DNA of 64,000 nt from the NCBI GenBank assembly GCA_016779205.1, contig JADHOC010000009.1, positions 62,001 through 126,000 of the forward strand. The letters run 5' to 3'. The DNA is from Planctomycetota bacterium. Its GTDB lineage: Bacteria > Planctomycetota > UBA1135 > GCA-002686595. Within the stretch, counting starts at the first letter, position 1. Every line of letters starts with the position of its first letter. The translations under genes and the position numbers were made by a program. This document shows positions 57,364 through 64,000 of the stretch, piece by piece. The notes beneath the pieces were generated by a model. That model worked only from the letters and a program-made list of their open reading frames with translations, did not search any database and had not been told where the DNA came from.

Positions 57364-58731
57364 TCAGAAGTCGAACCGGAGCCTCATGCCCACGACTTCG
57401 TAATCGCCTTCGCTATAGATGGTTCCGCCCACATCCTCATCGCGCTCGGAGATGTCCCCGCGGATGTAGTTGAGCTGGACGCTGGAGTTGGCGTTCCAGT
57501 ACCAGTTGAGGGCGAGGGTGACGGACTCCCCGAGGCCGCCGGCGATGTCCTTGTCGGAGAAGTCGGCGTAGGAGTAACGCAGGGCGACCTGCCAGGCACC
57601 CCAGCCGGCGCCGGGTGCGAAGTTGGACTCCGGCTTCTGGCGCGCGAGGGTGCCGGACTTACGGCTCCAGGGCATGTACTCACCGGTCAGGAAGTACGCC
57701 GCCTGGATGTAACCCCCGTGGAACCGCACGTCCTCAGCGGAATCCCGCGAGAGCCAGGTGTTCATGTACTCGGCGACGATCTGGGTGGGGCCGTCGTTCC
57801 AGACGCCCTCGAGTCCCACCAGCTGGTAGTCCTCCGCTCCGGCGATGCGACCGGTGTCCAGCCAGCGCGACTGGGAGCGGGCCTCGGGCCGGGTGCGGAA
57901 GCGCGCTTCGTTGCTGGCGCCGCCGAGGGCGGGATCACCGTCGGGGAAGGCGAGGGTGCCGCTCACCGCCCAGTGGGCGTACTTGCGACCGCCGTCCTCC
58001 CAGATCGCGGTGTTGGCGATCCGGCCGGCGATCTCCGGCTGGATCCGGTCGCCGACGTACTCGCCGTCCTTGGCCCAGTCCTTCATGTTGTAGACGCCAT
58101 AGCGCCAGTTCCAGGCCTTCTCCTCGCTCAACCCGTAGGCGGCGATGCCCAGGCGACGGGCGTCCTGGTTGACCGCCTCGATGACGAAGGGGCGCTCGAT
58201 GAACACGTTGAAGCGACTCGAGTTGAGGTGGTCGAGACCGTAGGGGCGCTTCTGGTTCCCGATCAGCACTCGCTGGCCTGCGGGGAGGTCCTTGAACCCG
58301 AAATAGAGGTCCTTGAAGGCGAAGGCGTTGGGGTGGCCGAATTCGAGCTCGATCTTGTAGAGCATGGATTCGTCCACGTCGCCCGACACGCCGATCCGTG
58401 CACGCCGGAACTCGATGTTGTTCTGCGGGTCCTCGTTCGGGTCGCCGCTCTCGAAGACGTTGATGGCCGCGTCGGAGTCGGCGAAGTCCCAGAAGTCGAG
58501 GTGGATCCGCCCGAACAGCTTCATGCTGGAGCGGCTGCTCCCAAGGGTCGGAGTGACCTCCAGCTGCTCGCTGAGGGCATCGATCTGGGCCTGAAGGTCG
58601 GCCAGGCTAGAGGCCGTGTCCCTGGGCGGTGCGGCGGCCTCGTCCGCAGCCTGGTCCTGGGCGCTTGCCCCCTCGGGAAGCAGGGCCACGGCGGCCGCGA
58701 TGAACAAGAGCGGGGCGGTGCAGAGTTGCAT
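57364..58731 (-). CDS. OprP/OprO-like phosphate-selective porin
   Basis: A 455-residue outer-membrane protein of the porin O/P family. The signal peptide is APLLFIAAAVALLPEGASAQ. A short coiled coil (about 45-60, ASSLADLQAQIDALSEQLE) suggests trimer contacts. A beta-barrel follows with KLFGRIHLDFWDFADSDAAI, ARIGVSGDVDESMLYKIELE, LYFGFKDLPAGQRVLIGNQK, ENINE-type turns, and a C-terminal YEVVGMRLRFDF ending in Phe, as in barrel proteins. Placement beside pstS suggests phosphate or polyphosphate uptake, as for OprP and OprO of Pseudomonas. The open frame runs to 58956 but the signal peptide fixes 58731. Candidate Pho-box repeats lie upstream. Confidence 0.88.
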   Translation of the reverse strand: MQLCTAPLLFIAAAVALLPEGASAQDQAADEAAAPPRDTASSLADLQAQIDALSEQLEVTPTLGSSRSSMKLFGRIHLDFWDFADSDAAINVFESGDPNEDPQNNIEFRRARIGVSGDVDESMLYKIELEFGHPNAFAFKDLYFGFKDLPAGQRVLIGNQKRPYGLDHLNSSRFNVFIERPFVIEAVNQDARRLGIAAYGLSEEKAWNWRYGVYNMKDWAKDGEYVGDRIQPEIAGRIANTAIWEDGGRKYAHWAVSGTLAFPDGDPALGGASNEARFRTRPEARSQSRWLDTGRIAGAEDYQLVGLEGVWNDGPTQIVAEYMNTWLSRDSAEDVRFHGGYIQAAYFLTGEYMPWSRKSGTLARQKPESNFAPGAGWGAWQVALRYSYADFSDKDIAGGLGESVTLALNWYWNANSSVQLNYIRGDISERDEDVGGTIYSEGDYEVVGMRLRFDF

Positions 58732-59138
58732 GCGTAAATGGGGGTTGAGGAAGCCTTGACCAACGGAGGGGGAGATGCCCGCAAGGACCTTGGCCTGGAG
58801 CTTCGAGGGGGCAGTTAGCTGAACGTTCTGCAAAGAAAGGCCAAAGCTGCGTGAAGGAGCCGTGAAGATCAGGGGGCTGAAGGGGCCGCCAGGGTTAAGA
58901 GGGAGTGCCTCATGTGACACGCGGGATGGGATCCGGAAGGGTCCTGCGGCCAGCACGGCCTGGAGTCTCCCGTCGAGGTCCCCGTGGGCTCCAGGGGGCG
59001 GAGGTGGTCATGAGGTTCCGGACTGCCGTGCTGCGGGCGCGGCTCCTCCGCTAGCGGCGGCTCCGGGGTCCGACCTGGACGGCGCAGTTTGGCTCGACCG
59101 ACTTCTTCAAGGAGACCCGCGTCCCTAGGCTCTCCTCG
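58732..59138. other. Divergent intergenic region, 407 bases, porin and symporter
   Basis: Separates the minus-strand porin gene from the plus-strand symporter fusion. It holds the candidate Pho-box direct repeat (58851-58872) on the porin side. Nothing clear is seen on the symporter side apart from AAGGAG about 24 bases before the GTG. No RNA gene or terminator was recognised. Confidence 0.5.
58851..58872 (-). promoter_or_regulatory. Candidate Pho-box direct repeat upstream of the porin gene
   Basis: GTGAAGGAGCC and GTGAAGATCAG lie side by side with an 11-base period (58851 and 58862), so the minus strand reads CTTCAC twice with that spacing. Eleven-base direct repeats are typical of PhoB/PhoP boxes. 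The second unit recurs upstream of pstS. It lies 120-140 bases before the porin start. Hand-found. Confidence 0.4.
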
Positions 59139-61367
59139 GTGAAGAACGACACGGAGCGACGGAGCTTGAGCTTCTCCCAGCGAGTGCTGATGGGGGCATC
59201 GCTGGGGGTGTCGGTGGGCCTCTTCCTCGGAGACCTCGCTGCTCCCGGGAAGTGGCTTGGGGACGCCTACGTCGGCCTGCTCCAGATGACGGTGCTGCCG
59301 TACGTCGTGGTCTCTCTGATCGCCAACATCGCCAAGCTCTCGAGCGCGGGGGGCCGCAGGCTCATCCGCTGCGCCAGCGGGGTCATGGGTCTCCTCTGGC
59401 TCACCGGTCTGCTGGCGCTGCCGGTTCTCGCCCTCGCGTTCCCCGCATGGGAGGTCGGCTCCTTCTTCAGCTCCAGCTCCCTGGAGAGCCCTCCCGCCCA
59501 GGACTTCCAGCGGCTGTACATCCCGAGCAACCCCTTCGCGGCGCTCGCAGGCGGCCTGATCCCCGCCGTGGCCCTGTTCTGCATCCTGGCCGGCGCCGTG
59601 AGCATCAGCATGCCAGGCAAGGAGCGGTTGATCGAGCTGCTGGATCTGGTGTCGGAGGTCCTCACCCGCGTCAATCGCTGGGTGATCCAGCTGACGCCAC
59701 TGGGGGTGTTCGGCATCGCCGCCAACGCCGCTGGCACCCTGACGCTCGGCGAGCTGTCCCTGCTGCAGGGCTACTTCCTGACGATCGTCCTCGGGGTGGG
59801 TCTCATGGCCTTCGGGGCGCTGCCCTTGCTCGTGTCGTCGCTCACGCCGCTTCGCTACCGGGACGTGATGAGGGCGTCGAAGGAGCCCCTGCTGACGGCC
59901 TTCGTGACGGGGAGCACCTTCGTGACCCTGCCCATGATCGTCGAGGGCGTGGAGAAGCTCCTCAGGGCGCGCGAGGTGGAGGCCGAGGTGGAGCCCTCGG
60001 CGCTCGTCGCCCTCGCCTACCCGTTCCCGCACCTCGGCAAGATCCTCAGTCTGCTCTTCGTGCCCTTCGCCGCCTGGTTCTATGGCGGCCCCATGGGCCT
60101 CGGGGACTACCCCGCGTTCATGGCCTCGGGGCTCCTCGGGTCCTTCGGCAGCCTGGTGGTGACGATCCCGATGCTCCTCGAGCAGCAGCAGGTCCCCGCG
60201 GATGTCTTCCAGCTCTTCTTGCTCTCCGGCGTCGTGGCCGCGCGGACCTGTGACGTGCTCGGGACGATGGGGATCCTCACCTTCTCGGTGCTGGCCTCGG
60301 TCTGGATGGGTGGGGGGCTCAGCTTCCGCCCCCGCCGACTCCTCCCCGGGGGCGCGGCCTTGATGGTGCTCGGGGCCCTGCTCGTTGGAGCGACCCGCGC
60401 CCACCTCTCGGGAGGCTTCGTCGAGGAGTACGGCAAGGAGGACATCCTTTCGACGATGGTCTCGGCGGAGCCCGCCGCTGGCATGGCCGTCGTACTGAGC
60501 GCCGCTGCGCCTAACCCCGATCCGCTGGCCCCCGGGGAGTCTCGGCTCGATCGGATTCGCCGTCGCGGCACGGTCCGCGTGGGGGTGGCGATGGACCACC
60601 TGCCCTTCTCGTTCCTCAACCGCGACGGCACGCTCGTCGGGCTTGATGTGGACATGGCGCATCGCCTCGCCCTTGACCTCAGCGTGGGAGAGGTCGCCGC
60701 CGGTGACGACGGGATGGATCGGTTCGGGTCCGGGGGCATCGGACTCGAGTTCGTACCCCTGGACCTCGAGCGGCTGAGGGAGCAGGCCGAGGCGGACACC
60801 TTCGATGTGGCGATGTCCGGGATCGAGCTCACGCTGCGGCGGTCCGAGCGTGTCGATCTCTCCGCGCCCTACATGACGGTCACCGCGGCCCTCGTGGTCG
60901 AGGATCATCGCCGCGCCGAATTCGCGAACGTGGAGCGGATCGCCGCCGCGGAGGGGCTCCGAGTCGCCGTCTGGAGGGGCAGCTACGCCTCGGAGCGGCT
61001 CGCCCAGCGTCTGGTTGGCGTCGAGGGGATCGAGATGGTCGAGATCGACCGGCTAGGGGACTTCTTCGAGTCCGACGGCGCCTACGACGCGCTGGTCACG
61101 AGCGCGGAGGTGGGGTCGGCGTGGACCCTTCGCTATCCGAGGTTCGCCGTGGTCCAGGCGCTCGAGGAGCGCTCGGAGGTCCCCCTCGTCTACGCGATCC
61201 CTGGGCGTGACCCCGAGCTCCGTCAGTTCCTCAACCACTGGGTCGAACTCCGAACCGCGTCGGGCACGCTCAAGCGGCTGCGCCGTTACTGGATCCTGGG
61301 GGAGGGGGCCACTCCGGCCACCCCGCGCTGGAGCGTGATCCGGGACGTGCTGGGCTGGGTCGAGTAG
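59139..61367 (+). CDS. Dicarboxylate/amino acid:cation symporter fused to a solute-binding domain
   Basis: A 742-residue fusion. About 1-420 is an SDF-type (GltP/DctA) symporter: FSQRVLMGASLGVSVGLFLG, VGLLQMTVLPYVVVSLIANI, LTPLGVFGIAANAAGTLTLG, TAFVTGSTFVTLPMIVEGVE and SGVVAARTCDVLGTMGIL (in the place of the substrate-site helix). About 475-720 is an SBP_bac_3-like periplasmic binding domain: RGTVRVGVAMDHLPFSFLN, LVGLDVDMAHRLALDLSVG, TFDVAMSGIELTLRRSERVD, FDVAM and YPRFAVVQALEERSEVPLVY. The binding domain, outside the membrane, could feed solute to the symporter. GTG at 59139 is taken as start; an in-frame ATG lies 17 codons later. Closest known designs are GltP-like proteins with an attached binding domain. 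Substrate unknown. Confidence 0.85.
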   Translation: MKNDTERRSLSFSQRVLMGASLGVSVGLFLGDLAAPGKWLGDAYVGLLQMTVLPYVVVSLIANIAKLSSAGGRRLIRCASGVMGLLWLTGLLALPVLALAFPAWEVGSFFSSSSLESPPAQDFQRLYIPSNPFAALAGGLIPAVALFCILAGAVSISMPGKERLIELLDLVSEVLTRVNRWVIQLTPLGVFGIAANAAGTLTLGELSLLQGYFLTIVLGVGLMAFGALPLLVSSLTPLRYRDVMRASKEPLLTAFVTGSTFVTLPMIVEGVEKLLRAREVEAEVEPSALVALAYPFPHLGKILSLLFVPFAAWFYGGPMGLGDYPAFMASGLLGSFGSLVVTIPMLLEQQQVPADVFQLFLLSGVVAARTCDVLGTMGILTFSVLASVWMGGGLSFRPRRLLPGGAALMVLGALLVGATRAHLSGGFVEEYGKEDILSTMVSAEPAAGMAVVLSAAAPNPDPLAPGESRLDRIRRRGTVRVGVAMDHLPFSFLNRDGTLVGLDVDMAHRLALDLSVGEVAAGDDGMDRFGSGGIGLEFVPLDLERLREQAEADTFDVAMSGIELTLRRSERVDLSAPYMTVTAALVVEDHRRAEFANVERIAAAEGLRVAVWRGSYASERLAQRLVGVEGIEMVEIDRLGDFFESDGAYDALVTSAEVGSAWTLRYPRFAVVQALEERSEVPLVYAIPGRDPELRQFLNHWVELRTASGTLKRLRRYWILGEGATPATPRWSVIRDVLGWVE

Positions 61368-61398
61368 GCCCGCGCAGGCCACGCCCCAGCCTTCCGGG

Positions 61399-63072
61399 TC
61401 ACTGGAGCTGGACGCGCAGGTCGAAGCCGTCGCGGACGCGGCGGAGCGTCGTGACCATGTACGTCTCGTACAACCCCTCCATTCCCTCGGGCAGCTTCAC
61501 CCCCCGCTCGGACTCGCGAATCAGCTCGCGTAGCATTCCGAGGCGGAACGCGGAGACCGCGGCGGCACCCTGCTCGCCGTCGAAGATGGACTGCAGCTTG
61601 CCCCCGGAGAGCAGGGACCGGGTGGTGTCTCCGCCGAAGGTGGTGAGGGATGCCTCCATGACGCGACGGGTGACCGTGAGCAGGAAGTGGTCGGCTCCGA
61701 AGGCGAGCCCGCCGTCATAGGGGGCCACTTCCTCGAGGAGCATGACGTCGAAGCCGCGCTCGTCGTCGAGGGTGGCGAGTTCGGTCCGGACGGCGCCCAG
61801 CATGGCCTCCATGGCGTCCAGCGTGGCGTCGGTGTCGTCGACCCTCGCGAACAAGCCCACGTGCAGGAAGACGCCGAGCAGGTCGTCCTGGAGGTCCGCC
61901 AGGCTCAGCCCCTCGCTCGGCGGCATGAAGAAGAGCCCGAGCACCCCCTGGAACTGACCGAAGAAGTCCTCCTCGAGGTCGCTCCCGGCGAGGGCGCTTC
62001 CAGCGGCGACCACCTGGTCGATCTGGTCGGCGCCGCGTTCCTGCTCGTCCTCCCGGAGGGCCTCCATGATCAGCTCGTAGAACCGGTTGAAGTCCCAGTT
62101 CATGGAGTGCAGCCCGGTCACCTCCGCGGGGACCTTGCCCAGGAGGTCGGACGGCAGTGGCCGCATGGTGTCTGCGAGCCGGGCGAGGAGGGTCCCAGGC
62201 GTGATGTGGAGATGGAAGCGGATGTCGACGTTCATCCCGGCCGGCAGGGCGAACGTGCCGTACAGGTAGGCGTCGTCGTCGAGGCTGATGAGCCGGGAGG
62301 GGTCGATGGACATTCCGGAGCCCGCCTCCTTGAGGGCTGCGGCGGCCTCTTCCTTGAAGAACGACAGGTCCGTGAAGACCTCCAGCTGGCCGGCGGGGCC
62401 GTGGAGCGCTCGGGCCTTGCCGAGCTTGGCGGCGATCGGGGCCCCGCTGGGGGCAGATCCGACCCTGCACATGTCCCGCGTCCACGTCGTCACGGTCTCC
62501 AGGTCGGCGCTGAAGGCGGCCATCATGCCCGGCCCGCTGATCACGACCTTGACGAGCCCCACCCCCTGGCCGCCGACCGCGATGGCCTCCCGGCCGCCCG
62601 GGGCGGCGGGGACCTCCAATGGCAGGGGGATCGAGCTCTCCACGCTGTAGTCGCCGATGAGCTGCGCGTGCATTCCCTCGCCCGGGGGCGGCGTCTGGGT
62701 GAACTGGCGCATGGCCTCCATCAGGCCAGCGCGATCGCCGCGGGGTTCCACCACCAGCCCGGCGCCCGCCTTGGCCTTGAACAGCAAGGCCTCACCCGCC
62801 AGGGCGCGGCCGAGGCCCAGGGTCGAGTCGAAGTCCTCCGGGGACATGTTCCGGAGCTCCTCGTAGAGGGGGTCCCCCGCCTCGTGGCCCAGGAGCCGGT
62901 AGACGTCGTTGAGCTCCATCTGCTCCAGGGCCACGGTCGCGTCCTGGACGTGGACGACGGTGTGCGCGTTCGAGGGCGTGCGCTCCAGGAGGCTCGACTG
63001 AGCGGCCAGGGGTCCCTGGAGGAGCGCGATCAGACTAGACGTGAGGAGGGGCGTGACGGAGGACCGGTTCAT
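61399..63072 (-). CDS. Exported protein of unknown function (planctomycete)
   Basis: A 557-residue protein with a signal peptide (VTPLLTSSLIALLQGPLAAQ). The body is a mix of strands and helices with no motif I can assign: early TVVHVQDATVALEQMELND, a mid-protein VGLVKVVISGPGMMAAFSAD, NVDIRFHLHITPGTLLARLA, and a late VAPYDGGLAFGADHFLLTVT. Several FxR/VxD-type turns suggest a DUF3352-like exported fold, weakly. Convergent with the symporter-fusion gene (31-base gap). The longer open frame to 63567 overlaps the UbiB gene in another frame and has no signal, so the ATG at 63072 is used. Not recognised. Confidence 0.7.
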   Translation of the reverse strand: MNRSSVTPLLTSSLIALLQGPLAAQSSLLERTPSNAHTVVHVQDATVALEQMELNDVYRLLGHEAGDPLYEELRNMSPEDFDSTLGLGRALAGEALLFKAKAGAGLVVEPRGDRAGLMEAMRQFTQTPPPGEGMHAQLIGDYSVESSIPLPLEVPAAPGGREAIAVGGQGVGLVKVVISGPGMMAAFSADLETVTTWTRDMCRVGSAPSGAPIAAKLGKARALHGPAGQLEVFTDLSFFKEEAAAALKEAGSGMSIDPSRLISLDDDAYLYGTFALPAGMNVDIRFHLHITPGTLLARLADTMRPLPSDLLGKVPAEVTGLHSMNWDFNRFYELIMEALREDEQERGADQIDQVVAAGSALAGSDLEEDFFGQFQGVLGLFFMPPSEGLSLADLQDDLLGVFLHVGLFARVDDTDATLDAMEAMLGAVRTELATLDDERGFDVMLLEEVAPYDGGLAFGADHFLLTVTRRVMEASLTTFGGDTTRSLLSGGKLQSIFDGEQGAAAVSAFRLGMLRELIRESERGVKLPEGMEGLYETYMVTTLRRVRDGFDLRVQLQ

Positions 63073-63229
63073 GGTGGTGGGCGCGCGACGACGCTTCAGC
63101 GGAGGGAGTCGGTCAGCCGGGAGACCGGAGCGATCTCCAACTGGAATCGAGTGTACGGGTGGCCGTGGCGCCGCTCCCCGAACCGCTGCGATGCGCGCCG
63201 ATAAGTCGGGCGAATCGAGGGCGGCCGCC

Positions 63230-64000
63230 CTAGCTCCCGGCCTGGCGTACCTGCCAGAGCAGCCGAATCCCGTGGAGGAGCGCCACGAGGGTGGCGAAGA
63301 CCCCGACGACCGGTATGCCGGCGATGACCGGGGGGGCCTTGAGGGCCCAGAGCATGGCGCCGCCGAGCAGCATGGCCGCGCACAGGAGGCCGGAGACCAG
63401 GCGGTTGACCGTGGCCTCGAGCCCCGTGTGGACCATGTCGATCTTGACCTGCCCCCGCTCGATACGCCGCGCGGTGTCGTCCAGGAGGCCGGGGAGCCTC
63501 CCGAGCAGCCGCGTCCAATCACGCCCCGTCTCGAGGGCGCGGCGGGCGCGCTCCCGGGGCGCCGCACGGCGGAGCACGAGCTTCTCGCAGTAGGGCCGAA
63601 GAACCTCCATGAGCGCGAAGCCGGGATCGAGGTAGCGGGAGGTGCCCTCGAGCATGATCAGGAGCTTCACCAGCATGGACACCGTGGCTGGCAGCTGGAT
63701 CCGGTGGCGGCGCAGGGTGGAGGTGAACGCCTCGAGCAGGGGGCCCACCTCGATCTCGGAGATCGGGGCGGTGGAGAGCTCCCCCTGGAACTCCAGGATG
63801 TCGCGGCGCAGGGCGGCGTCGTCGACCTCGGCGGGGAAGACGCCGATCCTCCGAATGATCCTCAGGATCTCGCGCTCGTCTGCCTGCACGAAGGCGAGCA
63901 TCAGGTCCAGAAGGTCGTCCTGGGTCTCGCGGTCCACGCGCCCCACCATCCCGAAGTCCAGCAGCGCGAGGCGCCCATCGTCCAGGACCATGACGTTCCC
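63230..64000 (-). CDS. UbiB/ABC1-family atypical kinase, partial (5' end beyond window)
   Basis: The 3' part (about 256 residues) of an ABC1/UbiB-type protein. At the window edge the minus strand reads GNVMVLDDGRLALLDFGMVG, the HPGN/DFG-type metal-binding segment of this family. Then DLMLAFVQADEREILRIIRR, LVKLLIMLEGTSRYLDPGFA and PYCEKLVLRRAAPRERARR follow, with a C-terminal hydrophobic hairpin (LVSGLLCAAMLLGGAMLWAL, GIPVVGVFATLVALLHGIRL) that anchors it in the membrane. UbiB-type proteins support quinone synthesis or lipid movement as ATP-binding proteins. The start codon lies beyond position 64000. No neighbour context is visible. Confidence 0.9.
   Translation of the reverse strand, partial: GNVMVLDDGRLALLDFGMVGRVDRETQDDLLDLMLAFVQADEREILRIIRRIGVFPAEVDDAALRRDILEFQGELSTAPISEIEVGPLLEAFTSTLRRHRIQLPATVSMLVKLLIMLEGTSRYLDPGFALMEVLRPYCEKLVLRRAAPRERARRALETGRDWTRLLGRLPGLLDDTARRIERGQVKIDMVHTGLEATVNRLVSGLLCAAMLLGGAMLWALKAPPVIAGIPVVGVFATLVALLHGIRLLWQVRQAGS

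Noticed and set aside
1..64000. CRISPR arrays, insertion sequences, phage or integron features
   Set aside because: No short regular repeats with unique spacers, no transposase or integrase motifs, and no target duplications were seen.

Overview
The window is a single stretch of very GC-rich (roughly 70 %) bacterial chromosome. The gene families point to a planctomycete (Planctomycetota): a DUF1552/DUF1592 cytochrome-type pair, DUF1080 and sulfatase-like hydrolases, many short lipoproteins, PPC/LamG-type secreted proteins and a Tat-exported Gfo/Idh/MocA protein. Fifty protein genes are called, one of them cut by the right edge. No rRNA, tRNA, CRISPR array, insertion sequence or phage was found. 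Most genes encode exported products. Several convergent or same-strand junctions carry GC-rich hairpins without a T tract.

Layout. 1-8.6 kb: minus-strand block of a DUF1552/DUF1592 pair, small lipoproteins, a HEAT-repeat protein, a YtoQ protein and a secreted PPC/LamG-like protein. 8.9-24 kb: DUF1080 hydrolase, PhoD-like phosphatase, GT4 glycosyltransferase, beta-helix protein, two sulfatase-family proteins, lipoproteins, an ArsR-like regulator with a membrane partner, and a GH17-like glucanase. 23.9-28.9 kb: a PQQ-propeller protein, then the most striking gene of the window, then a canonical sulfatase. 28.9-35.5 kb: a tightly coupled MacB-type efflux operon (Cys-rich secreted protein, TolC-like, HlyD-like, ATPase, two permeases) behind a near-consensus promoter flanked by two palindromes. 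35.5-51.4 kb: PDZ/HEAT protein, YdjM-like membrane hydrolase, modular reprolysin-like metalloprotease, FabK-like flavoprotein, acyltransferase, esterase, Gfo/Idh/MocA protein, divergent asd and aspartokinase-like genes, and an MltF-like lytic transglycosylase. 51.5-58.7 kb: phosphate uptake locus (OprP-like porin, pstS, phoU fusion, pstC, pstA, two pstB-like ATPases). 59.1-64 kb: a symporter fused to a solute-binding domain, an unknown secreted protein and a UbiB/ABC1 kinase.

Main discovery. At 25533-26843 one reading frame is interrupted by exactly two TGA codons. Each TGA sits where the first cysteine of a thioredoxin CxxC motif is expected (W-U-G-P-C and W-U-S-W-C). Each is followed by a stem-loop with the size, spacing and loop G expected of a bacterial SECIS element; the first resembles the E. 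coli fdhF element. The simplest reading is an exported thioredoxin-fold protein with two selenocysteines. No selenocysteine machinery lies in the window, so this needs the rest of the genome.

Other points of interest are a PhoU fused to a low-molecular-weight phosphatase/ArsC-like domain that has lost its catalytic Cys and Arg, a pair of non-equivalent PstB-like ATPases (one with a degenerate signature motif), a symporter-binding-protein fusion, and a recurrent TANNCT box placed 5-7 bases before start codons, which suggests leaderless transcripts.
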